Shown here piece after piece: positions 42,845 through 51,414 of a DNA stretch of 64,000 bases. Position 1 is the first letter of the stretch, and each line of letters opens with the position of its first letter. This stretch comes from Sideroxyarcus sp. (GTDB taxonomy: Bacteria; Pseudomonadota; Gammaproteobacteria; Burkholderiales; Gallionellaceae): assembly GCA_030651895.1 (NCBI GenBank), contig JAUSBR010000009.1, positions 88,354-152,353 of the forward strand. The letters run 5' to 3'. Under the pieces are notes generated by a model. The model did not search any database, was not told the origin of the DNA, and was given only the letters and a program-made list of their open reading frames with translations. A program made the translations under genes and the position numbers.

Positions 42845-43330
42845 ATGTCTACAATGAACAAATTAGCCCTGCCGGCCGCACTGCTTTTTGCTGCGCTGAC
42901 CCTGTCCGCCTGCGCCACCAAGCCAAAAGAAGAAGCTGCCGAGCCCGCCGCGGCACCTGTCGCCGCACAACCTGCTGCTGTCGCCGAACCGGCACCTGCT
43001 CCCGCGCCTGAAGTGGTAGCCGAAGCGGCTCCCGCACCGGCAGCCAGCACTCAGGAAGAAGCACCAAAGCCGGTCGTGAAGAAGAAGAGAAAAGCAGCCA
43101 AGGCTGCACCAAAACCGGTTGAGCCTGCACCTGTTGCTGAACCCGCCCCGGCGCCTGCCCCGACACCCGCTCCTGTAGCAGAGCCTGCCGCGGCCCCGGC
43201 ACCCGCAATGGCCGAAGCACCTATCGCTCCGGTGGAAGAACAGGGTTTCCTGGCCAAATACTGGGCCTGGTTGTTGGGCATCATCGTCGCTGCCATCGCG
43301 ATCATCTTCATGATGCGCAAGAAGGACTGA
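42845..43330 (+). CDS. Ala/Pro-rich lipoprotein with C-terminal membrane helix
   Basis: 161 residues. The signal peptide ends in a lipobox (LTLSAC, Cys19). The rest is low-complexity Ala/Pro/Glu repeats around a basic block (KPVVKKKRKAAKAAPKP), and the last 30 residues form a transmembrane helix (WAWLLGIIVAAIAIIFMM) with a KKD tail. A protein tethered at both ends across the periplasm is possible. No family recognised. Start chosen for the complete lipoprotein signal. A clean terminator follows. Confidence 0.65.
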   Translation: MSTMNKLALPAALLFAALTLSACATKPKEEAAEPAAAPVAAQPAAVAEPAPAPAPEVVAEAAPAPAASTQEEAPKPVVKKKRKAAKAAPKPVEPAPVAEPAPAPAPTPAPVAEPAAAPAPAMAEAPIAPVEEQGFLAKYWAWLLGIIVAAIAIIFMMRKKD

Positions 43331-43358
43331 TAAGTAGAAGCAGCTGAATTTTCAAACA

Positions 43359-43390
43359 CCGATGGCGCCCGCGGGCGCCATCGGTTTTTT
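43359..43390 (+). terminator. rho-independent terminator
   Basis: CCGATGGCGCCC, loop GC, GGGCGCCATCGG, six T. It ends the Ala/Pro-rich lipoprotein transcript. Confidence 0.92.
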
Positions 43391-43406
43391 CTGGATATCG
43401 AAATCG

Positions 43407-43664
43407 CTACTGCCAGGGCTGCCTAGGCTCCAGCAACTTCAGATACGCCTCATGCTCGGACACGACGAGCCTGGAATAGTGACGACCCCACGGGCCGATC
43501 CCCCAACCGCTCAGGATCGCAAAGCCCAGCAGCAAGAAACCGGACATTTGAAGTATCGGCGCTATACAACCCAATTGCTTTAGCCAAAGCGGCCCGGCGA
43601 AAAGCGCCAATCCAGACAAGCCCAATAGCCGCTGCAAGATCGCGTGTCTTGTGCTGTTCTTCAT
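43407..43664 (-). CDS. small two-helix membrane protein
   Basis: 85 residues with two hydrophobic helices (LLGLSGLALFAGPLWL and LQMSGFLLLGFAILSGWGI) and a polar C-terminus. It is 45 bases downstream of the TPR/FGE-like gene and on the same strand. Ribosome site weak; no family recognised. Confidence 0.45.
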   Translation of the reverse strand: MKNSTRHAILQRLLGLSGLALFAGPLWLKQLGCIAPILQMSGFLLLGFAILSGWGIGPWGRHYSRLVVSEHEAYLKLLEPRQPWQ

Positions 43665-43709
43665 GTACAGCAGTGAGCCAATCGAAGCCCTTTCGCCGCG
43701 ACAAGCTTG

Positions 43710-44807
43710 CTACATCGACCTCGCCAGCCTGAACCCGTGGCTGTAGTAACGGAACGAAGTGCTGAACCGGATACGCACGGAAGCGCGACCGAAGGTGGGA
43801 TCGTAACCCCACGAGCCGCCGCGCAACACGCGCATGGAACCGTCCACCCGCGCGCTGCCGTCGGTCGGGGCGCCTTCGTAGTTCGGCTGGTAGGTGTCTT
43901 CCACCCATTCCCACACGTTGCCGCTCATGTCGTAAAGGCCGAAAGCGTTGGCTTGTTTGGTAGCAACGGGGTGCGGCGTGTTGAAGAAGAAGCTGCCGCT
44001 ATTGAAGTCGTTCCAGGACACCTTGTCGGCAGTTTCGCCGCCGCAGTATTCGAATTCCGTTCCCGCACGGCAGGCATATTCCCACTCAGCTTCGGTCGGC
44101 AGACGGTATTGCTTGCCGGTCTTGGCGTTGAGTTTCTTGATATAGGCCTGGGCATCATCCCAGCTGACCTGCTCCACCGGGCAGGTATCGCCGCAAGTCG
44201 TGAAGTTGCTCGGGTTGCTACCCATCACAGCCACCCATTGCGCCTGGGTGATTTCGGTCTTGCCGATGGCGAACGCTTTGACCGTAACACGGTGCACGGG
44301 TTGCTCGTCGGGCTTGCCGTCCTTTGAGCCCATGTCGAAGCTGCCCGCGGGCAGTTCGACCATCTCGGGACACTCTGGGCAGTCGCTGTACACCTTGCCA
44401 GCGACCGGCTCGGCAACCATCTCCCATTGATAGATCTTGTCCTGCGCGGCGCGCGCATCGGCACCTTCCGGCGCGAGCAGCAGGTAGCGTTTCATCTCGA
44501 CCATGCCGTCGCGATATTTCTTCTTTTCGCCCAGCAGCAGGCCAAGTTTGTAACGTCCTTCCGCCCACCAGGGGGCGAGTTCCAGCGCCTTGCCGTAAAG
44601 AGCAATGGCTTTGTCAGTCTGCTTTTCCTGCGCCATAAATTCGGCCTGCACCTTGAATTTGCGCGCCTCTTCCGAGAGTTCCGGCTTCGGCTTTGCAGCC
44701 TTGTATTGCGCGACCACGTCCAGGAACGGATCGACTGCATCGGCGGCGTATGCCGGAGCGCAGGATATGAACAGTGCAGCAAGCAGCCAGGTGCGAATGT
44801 TTACCAA
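43710..44807 (-). CDS. exported TPR plus formylglycine-generating-enzyme-like (FGE-sulfatase) protein
   Basis: 365 residues. A signal peptide (about 1-20, ending APAYAAD) is followed by about two TPR-like helical pairs (TDKAIALYGKALELAPWWAE) and an SUMF1/FGE domain (MVELPAGSFDMGS, TEITQAQWVAVMGSNPS, YRLPTEAEWEYACRAGTE, MSGNVWEWVED, MRVLRGGSW). The copper-binding CRSAxR cysteine of true formylglycine-generating enzymes is replaced (GRASVRIR), so sulfatase activation is unlikely; a non-catalytic or binding role is inferred. The TTG at 44807 after AAGGAGAG gives the signal peptide at the start. Confidence 0.78.
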   Translation of the reverse strand: MVNIRTWLLAALFISCAPAYAADAVDPFLDVVAQYKAAKPKPELSEEARKFKVQAEFMAQEKQTDKAIALYGKALELAPWWAEGRYKLGLLLGEKKKYRDGMVEMKRYLLLAPEGADARAAQDKIYQWEMVAEPVAGKVYSDCPECPEMVELPAGSFDMGSKDGKPDEQPVHRVTVKAFAIGKTEITQAQWVAVMGSNPSNFTTCGDTCPVEQVSWDDAQAYIKKLNAKTGKQYRLPTEAEWEYACRAGTEFEYCGGETADKVSWNDFNSGSFFFNTPHPVATKQANAFGLYDMSGNVWEWVEDTYQPNYEGAPTDGSARVDGSMRVLRGGSWGYDPTFGRASVRIRFSTSFRYYSHGFRLARSM

Positions 44808-44884
44808 AATACTCTCCTTACGATGCGTCGGATCGAATAAAAAACTGCCGCAATTGTACGCGCGGAAACCGGCCATGTCGCCAG

Positions 44885-45427
44885 TCACTTTGGCGGCTTG
44901 GCATGCGCCGGACGGAAGGCCTTGCACTGCGCCGGATCGGATTCCAGATAGGCGCCTTCGATCAGGTCAATGCAGTAGGGAATGGCCGGAAATACCGCAT
45001 TAAGACAATCGTCTATCGCGGAGGGTTTACCGGGCAAATTGAGGATGAGACTCTTGCCGCGGATGCCCGCGGTCTGGCGCGACAGGATCGCAGTGGGCAC
45101 GAATTTGAGTGAAGCCGCGCGCATCAGTTCGCCGAATCCCGGCATCATTTTCTCGCACACCGCCTCGGTCGCTTCCGGCGTCACATCGCGCAACGCCGGG
45201 CCGGTGCCGCCGGTGGTCACCACCAGCGAACAACCTTCCACATCGCACAATTCGATGAGTGTCTTTTCGATCAAGGACTGCTCGTCGGGAATCACCCGCG
45301 CCACCGCTTCCCATTCGCCGGTCAGCACGCGGGTAAACCAGGCCTGCATCGCAGGACCGCCCTTGTCCTCGTATTCGCCACGACTGGCGCGGTCGGAGAT
45401 GGTTACAAAACCGATGCGTTTTTTCAT
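44885..45427 (-). CDS. mogA: molybdopterin adenylyltransferase MogA
   Basis: 180 residues that adenylate molybdopterin before molybdenum insertion. Family motifs are TISDRASRGEYEDKGGP and VVTTGGTGPALRDVTPEATE, with the late NLPGKPSAIDDCLNAVFP. An ATG sits inside the moeA stop (TGATG); another start 6 bases upstream is possible. It completes a moa/mob/moe run; no moaA is present in the window. Confidence 0.92.
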   Translation of the reverse strand: MKKRIGFVTISDRASRGEYEDKGGPAMQAWFTRVLTGEWEAVARVIPDEQSLIEKTLIELCDVEGCSLVVTTGGTGPALRDVTPEATEAVCEKMMPGFGELMRAASLKFVPTAILSRQTAGIRGKSLILNLPGKPSAIDDCLNAVFPAIPYCIDLIEGAYLESDPAQCKAFRPAHAKPPK

Positions 45428-46665
45428 CACCATTCCCCGCCTGCTTCGTTCTGATACTCGGCACCATCCAGCAACTGCACCGTCACCCGGTCGCCCGCCG
45501 CCATGCCACGGCTTGCAGCAGGCACGACCATCAGTCCTTCCGCGACGGACATGGAAGCCAATATGCCGCTGCCCTGTGCACCTGTCGAGGTCGCCGCATA
45601 GCCGCCCGCTTCCCTGCTCAGCATCACGCGCACGAACTCGGTACGGCTGTGCTTGTGCTTCACATCATGCGTCAGTCTTGCGGTGAGGGTGCGGCGATGC
45701 ACGCGCGTGCAGCCGAGCATGCGGCGCAATGCCGGCAGCACGAATTCTTCGAAACAGACCATGCTCGATACTGGATTGCCCGGCAGCCCGAACACCCAGG
45801 TCAGCGGTGCGATGCCGAACGCCATCGGGTGGCCCGGCTTCATCTCCACACGCCAGAACTTCATCTGCACGCCCAGCGCTTCCAGCGTGGGGCGCACGTA
45901 GTCGTGCACGCCGACCGAGGTGCCGCCGGAGACCAGCAGCACGTCGTATTGCAGGCCGCGCTGCAGCATCTCCTTCAGGTGACTCGGTTCATCGCGCGCG
46001 ATGCCGAACAGGTCGGGCGTGATGCCCAGCGCCTGCACCTGCGCCATCAGCGCGTAGCTGTTGGCATCGGGGATCTTGTTGGCGTCGAACGGGTCGTTTA
46101 GCCCTTCCAGCTCGTCGCCGGTGGAAAGAATGGCCACGCGCGGCATGCGATACACCTCCACGCTGGCTCGCTTCACCATCGCCAGCATGCCGACCGCACC
46201 GGGCGTGATCTCGGTACCGACCGGCAACACCACCTCGCCGTTCTTCATGCTCTCGCCGCGATCACGGATGTCGTTGCGCGACTTCACGCCGACGTTGATC
46301 TGCACCTGCGTGTCCGACAGCGTTTGCGTGTCCTCGACGCGGATCACCGCATCGGCCCCCTGCGGCACCGGCGCGCCGGTCATGATGCGCGCGCACTGTC
46401 CGGCCTGCACGGTCCTGCTCGGCATGTCGCCCGCCTTGATGTCCTCGATGATTTCCAGCACGGCGGGCGCATTCGCCACATCCACACTGCGCAGTGCAAA
46501 ACCATCCATCGCCGAAACGTCATAAGGCGGCTGATCGCGGTTGGCACGAATGTCCTCGGCCAGCACTCGTCCGAGCGAGTGTTCCAGCCTGACACTCTCG
46601 GTGCCAAGCGACTTGATCGATCCCAGCACGCATTGCTGAGCGGCTGTCACTGTCAGATGTTCCAT
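45427..46665 (-). CDS. moeA: molybdopterin molybdenumtransferase MoeA
   Basis: 412 residues, inserts molybdate into adenylylated molybdopterin. Motifs include PPYDVSAMDGFA near residue 60, GAPVPQGADAVIRVE, ILSTGDEL, VSGGTSVG and FGLPGNPVSSMVCFEEFV. The C-terminal MoeA domain IV is present. Ribosome site GAGGAAGTAG. It starts 8 bases after mobA ends. Confidence 0.95.
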   Translation of the reverse strand: MEHLTVTAAQQCVLGSIKSLGTESVRLEHSLGRVLAEDIRANRDQPPYDVSAMDGFALRSVDVANAPAVLEIIEDIKAGDMPSRTVQAGQCARIMTGAPVPQGADAVIRVEDTQTLSDTQVQINVGVKSRNDIRDRGESMKNGEVVLPVGTEITPGAVGMLAMVKRASVEVYRMPRVAILSTGDELEGLNDPFDANKIPDANSYALMAQVQALGITPDLFGIARDEPSHLKEMLQRGLQYDVLLVSGGTSVGVHDYVRPTLEALGVQMKFWRVEMKPGHPMAFGIAPLTWVFGLPGNPVSSMVCFEEFVLPALRRMLGCTRVHRRTLTARLTHDVKHKHSRTEFVRVMLSREAGGYAATSTGAQGSGILASMSVAEGLMVVPAASRGMAAGDRVTVQLLDGAEYQNEAGGEW

Positions 46666-46673
46666 CTACTTCC

Positions 46674-47249
46674 TCACTTCTTCGCCGCCTGATAATCCTG
46701 CGGCGTATCCAGATCAAAGAAACTGCGCAATTGCGGATCGCATTCGCGCAACTCAGCTTCGCTCACATAACGCACATCCAGTTTCTCCAGCACGCCGCGC
46801 AGACTCCTGTCCCCGGCCGCCAGACTGATGCGCATCGCCTCCAAAGTGCCGGTCGCATAGAAAGCAGCAAGCGGTTGCGGATAACCCCCGACCATCGGCA
46901 CGACGGCCTGATGCCCGCCCCGGCAGGATGCGAGATGCAGAACGACCGCCTCGGTCACGAACGGCATATCGCACGCGACCGCAAACACCCACGGCGTATC
47001 AGCCTGCGCCAAACCGGCGATCAAACCGGCCAGCGGACCGCTCGCTTCCACCTCGTCACACACCTGCGGCAAATCCACCCCGGCGCGCAGTTGGCGCACG
47101 CTGACGATCACCTTTGGAAACAGCTGTTGCATCGTGTCAGTGACATGCGCCAGCAGCGTCTTGCCCTCCAGCACCAGCGCCGCCTTGTCCTGCCCCATGC
47201 GGCGCGAATCGCCGCCCGCGAGGATGAGCGCAGTGCAATCCTCGATCAT
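46674..47249 (-). CDS. mobA: molybdenum cofactor guanylyltransferase MobA
   Basis: 191 residues, joins GMP to molybdopterin to form the MGD cofactor needed by DMSO-reductase-family enzymes. The nucleotide-binding signature is LILAGGDSRRMGQDKAAL, followed by VFAVACDMPFVTEAV. The start overlaps the mobB stop by 4 bases. Confidence 0.93.
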   Translation of the reverse strand: MIEDCTALILAGGDSRRMGQDKAALVLEGKTLLAHVTDTMQQLFPKVIVSVRQLRAGVDLPQVCDEVEASGPLAGLIAGLAQADTPWVFAVACDMPFVTEAVVLHLASCRGGHQAVVPMVGGYPQPLAAFYATGTLEAMRISLAAGDRSLRGVLEKLDVRYVSEAELRECDPQLRSFFDLDTPQDYQAAKK

Positions 47250-47797
47250 TTCAAATCCACCGTTCGCCCTGAGCCCGTCGAAGGGTGAACGGATACCGAC
47301 TCCGCCTGCATCAAAATGAAATCGACGATACCGCTCACATCGTCGAGTTTGAAATGCGGCAACTGCGGATAGGCCTCATCCATGTCGGTGACGATGGCGA
47401 TCAGCCCATCCTCGATAGCGCAACGAGCGGGTCTGCCGCATTCGCGCCGCAACACCTCGATCTTGATGCCCGGCCCATGCGAGAACCCTTCTGCCAGCAC
47501 CAGATCGGCCTCACCCAGGAAACGCTGCGCCAACTGCTCCGGTTCGCGCGCTTCACCCCTAGAATCGATCAACTGCACACCGTTCTCCGTCACCAGCATA
47601 CTCATCGCCGCCCCCGCCTGCGAGTAGCGCCAGCTATCCTTGCCCGGTGTATCGAGCTGCACATCGTGATGCGCATGCTTGATGGTGGCGACCTTGACGC
47701 CGCGCTTGCAAAGTTCGCGGATGAGTTTTTCCACCAGGGTGGTTTTGCCGGAGCCGGAATGGCCGACGAAGGTGATCACGGATGGGGAGTAACCCAT
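47246..47797 (-). CDS. mobB: molybdopterin-guanine dinucleotide biosynthesis adaptor MobB
   Basis: 183-residue GTP-binding partner of MobA. Walker A GHSGSGKTTLVEKLI at residues 12-26, then KHAHHDVQLDTPGKDSWRY and LVLAEGFSHG. The last about 13 residues ([13 protein letters not shown]) are encoded by a genome-wide type of palindromic repeat, also found inside mutS, and look like a tail added when the repeat replaced the original end. It overlaps the moaE end by 22 bases. Confidence 0.92.
   Translation of the reverse strand: MGYSPSVITFVGHSGSGKTTLVEKLIRELCKRGVKVATIKHAHHDVQLDTPGKDSWRYSQAGAAMSMLVTENGVQLIDSRGEAREPEQLAQRFLGEADLVLAEGFSHGPGIKIEVLRRECGRPARCAIEDGLIAIVTDMDEAYPQLPHFKLDDVSGIVDFILMQAESVSVHPSTGSGRTVDLK
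47260..47285. repeat. repeat arm at the 3' end of mobB
   Basis: A single copy of the mutS-type arm, core CCTGAGCCCGTCGAAGGG; a partial second arm (TGAACGG) follows at once. It encodes the C-terminal PSTGSGRT peptide of MobB on the minus strand. Confidence 0.8.
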
Positions 47798-48201
47798 GCA
47801 TCCCCCTGCGGCGTGATCTCTTTCTTCCAGATCGGCACGCGCTGTTTGAGCTCGTCGATCATCCAGCGGCAGGCATCGAATGCGGCGGCGCGATGCGCGG
47901 CCCCGGCGGCGATGAACACGATGTTGTCGCCCGCCTGCACGGTGGTGACACGGTGCACGATGCGTGCGTCGAGCAGGCCGAACTTCTCGATGGCTTCGCT
48001 GCGCAGTTTGTTCATCTCGGCCAGCGCCATGCTGCCGTAGGCTTCGAAGCCGATCTGTGACACTTCGCGACCTTCGGAGAAGTCGCGCGCGCAGCCGATG
48101 AAGGTGGCGATACCGCCCATGCGTCTGGAGCTGGCCTTGAGCGCTTCCACTTCTTCGTTCTGGGAAAAGTCTTCTGCCTGGATGCGGACCGGATCAAGCA
48201 T
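47776..48201 (-). CDS. moaE: molybdopterin synthase catalytic subunit MoaE
   Basis: 141 residues; with MoaD it adds the dithiolene sulfurs to precursor Z. Motifs: GGIATFIGCARDFSEG, FEAYGSMALAEM, AGDNIVFIAAGAAHRAAAFD and the C-terminal PIWKKEITPQGDAWV with the active-site lysine. The ATG lies 1 base after the moaD stop; an upstream GTG overlapping moaD is possible. Confidence 0.93.
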   Translation of the reverse strand: MLDPVRIQAEDFSQNEEVEALKASSRRMGGIATFIGCARDFSEGREVSQIGFEAYGSMALAEMNKLRSEAIEKFGLLDARIVHRVTTVQAGDNIVFIAAGAAHRAAAFDACRWMIDELKQRVPIWKKEITPQGDAWVTPHP

Positions 48202-48202
48202 C

Positions 48203-48442
48203 TCAACCACCGCTGAATTTCGCCATGAAGGCGATCTCGTCGTTGTCCTGCAATGCCATCTGTTTGTCGTGGACCTGGTTCTGGTTGACTGCGATGAGGC
48301 TGACGATGCTGAAGGCACCCGGATGCTGGATGCCGAGGTGGGCGATGACGTTGTGCAGGGTCATGCCGGGAGAGAAATCCATCTGCATCTCGTGCGTCTG
48401 CACGCGGTCGGCCACCGGTCCGAAGAACAATACTTTGATCAT
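48203..48442 (-). CDS. moaD: molybdopterin synthase sulfur carrier subunit MoaD
   Basis: A 79-residue ubiquitin-like protein, [13 protein letters not shown] at the start and the obligatory Gly-Gly C-terminus (FSGG) that becomes a thiocarboxylate. Overlaps moaC by 4 bases. Confidence 0.93.
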   Translation of the reverse strand: MIKVLFFGPVADRVQTHEMQMDFSPGMTLHNVIAHLGIQHPGAFSIVSLIAVNQNQVHDKQMALQDNDEIAFMAKFSGG

Positions 48443-48939
48443 CTCACCTCCCCGCGTTTCCACACGCCGCTTTTCCCCCCGCGCTTCTCTTCCAGTTGCA
48501 CGTTCTCGATGCGCATGCCGCGGTCGATGGCCTTGCACATATCGTAGATGGTGAGCAGTGCGACGTTGGCGGCAGTCAGCGCTTCCATCTCGACGCCGGT
48601 CTGGCCGACACAACTGGCGGTGGTGACGACCTTGATGCCGACGCAACCCTGCGCATCCGGCTCAACGATCTCGCTGAACTCGACCTGCACGCCACTAAGG
48701 GCGATGGCATGGCACATCGGAATGATGTCCGGCGTACGCTTGGCCGCCATGACCGCGCCGACATCCGCCACGGTCAGCACGTCGCCCTTGGCGATCTTGC
48801 CTGCGCGGATGCGTGCCAGCGTCTCCGGCTGCATGCGCAGCACGCCGCTGGCGATGGCGACGCGCTGGGTGCTGGACTTCTCCGACACATCCACCATGCG
48901 GGCTCGGCCCGAATCGGAAAAATGCGTCAGGTCGTTCAT
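48439..48939 (-). CDS. moaC: cyclic pyranopterin monophosphate synthase MoaC
   Basis: 166 residues, converts the MoaA product to cPMP. Motifs: [26 protein letters not shown] and [20 protein letters not shown] with the KAIDRGM helix. The ATG overlaps the apbC stop by one base. moaA, needed for the preceding step, is not in the window. Confidence 0.95.
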   Translation of the reverse strand: MNDLTHFSDSGRARMVDVSEKSSTQRVAIASGVLRMQPETLARIRAGKIAKGDVLTVADVGAVMAAKRTPDIIPMCHAIALSGVQVEFSEIVEPDAQGCVGIKVVTTASCVGQTGVEMEALTAANVALLTIYDMCKAIDRGMRIENVQLEEKRGGKSGVWKRGEVR

Positions 48940-50036
48940 CAGGTGTTTTGCACGACTATCTTGGGGAACGCCGCGCTGTGATCCTGCGCCATGTCGGCGA
49001 TCTTCACCGCGATGCGGCGGGCGATCTGTTTGTAGACTTTGGCGATGTTGCCGTCGGGATCGGCGACCACGGAAGGTTTTCCGGAGTCCGCTTGTTCGCG
49101 GATGCGGATATCCAGCGGCAGGCCGCCGAGGAATTCGGTGTTGTACTCGGCGCACATCTTCTCGCCGCCGCCGGCGCCGAAGATGTGTTCTTCATGGCCG
49201 CAATTGGAGCAGATGTGGGTGCTCATGTTCTCGACGATGCCGACGATCTTGATGCCGACCTTCTCGAACATCTTGAGTCCCTTGCGTGCGTCCAGCAGCG
49301 CGATGTCCTGCGGCGTGGTGACGATGACCGCGCCGGTGACCGGCACTTTCTGCGCGAGGGTGAGTTGGATGTCGCCGGTACCGGGCGGCAGATCCACCAC
49401 CAGATAGTCGAGGTTGTCCCACTTGGTCTGGTGCAGCAGTTGTTCCAGCGCCTGGGTGACCATGGGGCCGCGCCAGATCATCGGTGTGTCGTTGGCGTCG
49501 ATGAGGAAACCGACCGACATGGCTTGCAGGCCGTGGTTGGTCATCGGCAGCATGGTCTTGCCGTCTTCTGAATCGGGCTGTCCGCTGATGCCGAGCATGG
49601 TCGGTTGCGAGGGGCCGTAGATGTCGGCATCCAGCATGCCGACGCGCGCGCCCTCGGCGGCCAGCGCCAGCGCCAGATTGACCGCGGTGGTGCTCTTGCC
49701 CACACCGCCCTTGCCGCTCGCCACGGCGATGATGTTCTTCACGCCGTCCACCAGCTTCACGCCGCGCTGCACCGCATGCGGCACGACCTTGCTGGCGACA
49801 GTCGCTTCGATCTTGCCCGCGCCCGGCAGGGCGGACTTGAGGTGGGCTTCGATGGTCGCCTTGATCTCGGCCCACACGCTCTTGGCCGGGTATCCCAGTT
49901 GCACGTCCAGCGTCACGTCGTTGCCGCTGACCTTGACGTTCTTGATCGATTTGCCGCTGACGAAATCCTTCTTCGTGTTCGGGTCGATCAGGTTCTTCAA
50001 CGCGTTCTGCACATCTGTTTCGGTAAAGCTCATCAT
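48939..50036 (-). CDS. apbC: Mrp/ApbC Fe-S cluster carrier ATPase
   Basis: 365 residues. An N-terminal MIP18/DUF59 domain (about 1-90) is followed by a P-loop NTPase: [35 protein letters not shown], and the cluster-binding CSNCG near residue 275. It delivers Fe-S clusters to apo-proteins, plausibly the many Fe-S proteins of the dsr and moa systems encoded around it. AGGAGTGA precedes an ATG pair. Confidence 0.93.
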   Translation of the reverse strand: MMSFTETDVQNALKNLIDPNTKKDFVSGKSIKNVKVSGNDVTLDVQLGYPAKSVWAEIKATIEAHLKSALPGAGKIEATVASKVVPHAVQRGVKLVDGVKNIIAVASGKGGVGKSTTAVNLALALAAEGARVGMLDADIYGPSQPTMLGISGQPDSEDGKTMLPMTNHGLQAMSVGFLIDANDTPMIWRGPMVTQALEQLLHQTKWDNLDYLVVDLPPGTGDIQLTLAQKVPVTGAVIVTTPQDIALLDARKGLKMFEKVGIKIVGIVENMSTHICSNCGHEEHIFGAGGGEKMCAEYNTEFLGGLPLDIRIREQADSGKPSVVADPDGNIAKVYKQIARRIAVKIADMAQDHSAAFPKIVVQNT

Positions 50037-50135
50037 TCACTCCTGGTTGATTTTCATTCGGGAAGACATCCCGGATTCGCCTGCTTCGGACATCCCGTAT
50101 TGTAGCGGCTGGACCGGCTCCGCGAGCGACTACCT

Positions 50136-50570
50136 TCAGCCGTGCCTGCCCTTGTAGCACTGTGCCGCTGCATGCACGACCTCGGACCAGGGCATCCCGG
50201 CCCAATCACCCCAGTGGCGCAAGGCGTTTGCCACCAGCGCGTCCACGTCGTCCACGTCGGAACCTCCGCTCAGCACCTGGTGCAAGCCCTTGAGGCCGCC
50301 GCATTGCACGCGCATCTCCTGTGCGTGCGGCAACACCTCCTCGTCGTGCATCTTGCCCAGCGCGAACGCGAAACTGTGCCGCAGGCTGTGGTGCAACTCA
50401 TGACAGCGGAAATGGCTCGCCGCCTCGCTGCATGTCGCCGCTTCGCGTTCGGCGATCTGCTTCCGCTGTGCACACCCGCAGGCGACGCAGCCTGCCAGCA
50501 AAGCTTTTTCGAACACACAAGGACGCGCTACCACCTCGGCGAACTTCTGCCGGTAGGCGGCTTCATCCAT
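50136..50570 (-). CDS. cysteine-rich hypothetical protein of the dsr/moa region
   Basis: 144 residues with a cluster of cysteines: Cys18 in RPCVFEKALLAGC, CVACGC, EREAATC and FRCHEL, totalling about six in the first 60 residues, spaced as if binding a metal or Fe-S centre. No membrane helix. From memory the pattern resembles proteins encoded in other sulfur oxidisers; I cannot verify this here. It is 5 bases downstream of a 75-residue partner and upstream of apbC. Confidence 0.6.
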   Translation of the reverse strand: MDEAAYRQKFAEVVARPCVFEKALLAGCVACGCAQRKQIAEREAATCSEAASHFRCHELHHSLRHSFAFALGKMHDEEVLPHAQEMRVQCGGLKGLHQVLSGGSDVDDVDALVANALRHWGDWAGMPWSEVVHAAAQCYKGRHG

Positions 50571-50575
50571 GATGT

Positions 50576-50803
50576 TTAATCGTCCCCCAGTTGCGGGGCC
50601 GGCTCGCGTATCTCGTTGAGCAGGTCTTCCGCGTGCAGCTCGGACTCGGCATGGATCATCTTGATCAGCGCCTGCGAATCATCCGCAAGTTCGGCGCGCA
50701 ACTGTTTGGCCCGCACCGACGCCTCGCGATAGGAATCGTACTGCTCCAGCTTGGTCAACTGCTTGATCGGGAATTCGGTCACTCGGTAGATAAAATAGGC
50801 CAT
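50576..50803 (-). CDS. small hypothetical protein paired with the Cys-rich gene
   Basis: 75 residues: a beta-strand start (MAYFIYRVTEFPIKQLTKLE) then charged helices (YREASVRAKQLRAEL, MIHAESELHAEDLLNEI). No cysteine. ATG chosen after GAGGTGACC. Its stop is 5 bases before the next start, so the two are probably co-translated. No family recognised. Confidence 0.6.
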   Translation of the reverse strand: MAYFIYRVTEFPIKQLTKLEQYDSYREASVRAKQLRAELADDSQALIKMIHAESELHAEDLLNEIREPAPQLGDD

Positions 50804-50821
50804 GGTCACCTCGTTGCGTAA

Positions 50822-51394
50822 TTAAGCGCCGGGACGCTTCATGAAGGTGATGACGTTGGCTCCGGGCGCGTTCTTGCTGGCGCAACTGCCCTCGCCCAGT
50901 CCCGCAAGCTGTTCGGCTTCGTGCAACAGGTTAACGACATCGACATAGTGTTTCTGCTTCACCATCATCAGCGCGGTATAGCCACCCTCGTTCTTCGCCA
51001 GCACGTCCGCCCCCGCCTGCAGCAGCACCTCGACCACGGCGGTCTCGCCGTAGCCCGCAGCCAGCATCAGCGGACGCACACCATAACCGATGGGCGCCTC
51101 GATATTGGCACCCGCGTCGATCAGCAGCTTGACCACGTCGGCGAAGCCGCGCTTCAGCTCGGCGTTGTAGCAGGCTTTCATCAAGGCGCCCCAGCCTGTG
51201 CTGTCGGTCGCATTGACATCGGCACCGCTGCCGAGCAGCGCTTCCGCCAGATCCTGGTCGCCAGCATAGGCGGCCAGCATCAGCAGGGTGGCACCCGTCT
51301 CGTCGCGGCTATCGACACCCGCACCGGCCGCCAGCAGACGCCGCACCGTGGCGGTATCACCGGCTTTCACTGCTGCTATCAGCTCTGTAGACAT
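50822..51394 (-). CDS. cytoplasmic ankyrin-repeat protein
   Basis: 190 residues with about four or five ankyrin repeats (for example TGATLLMLAAYAGDQDLAEA and YGVRPLMLAAGYGETAVVEV), no signal peptide and GC-rich codons, unlike the exported ankyrin gene at 31 kb. The C-terminus (EGSCASKNAPGANVITFM) is not repeat-like. A protein-protein adaptor within the dsr-flanking gene string; partner unknown. Confidence 0.75.
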   Translation of the reverse strand: MSTELIAAVKAGDTATVRRLLAAGAGVDSRDETGATLLMLAAYAGDQDLAEALLGSGADVNATDSTGWGALMKACYNAELKRGFADVVKLLIDAGANIEAPIGYGVRPLMLAAGYGETAVVEVLLQAGADVLAKNEGGYTALMMVKQKHYVDVVNLLHEAEQLAGLGEGSCASKNAPGANVITFMKRPGA

Positions 51395-51414
51395 GTGCCC
51401 TCCTTTTGAAAAGA

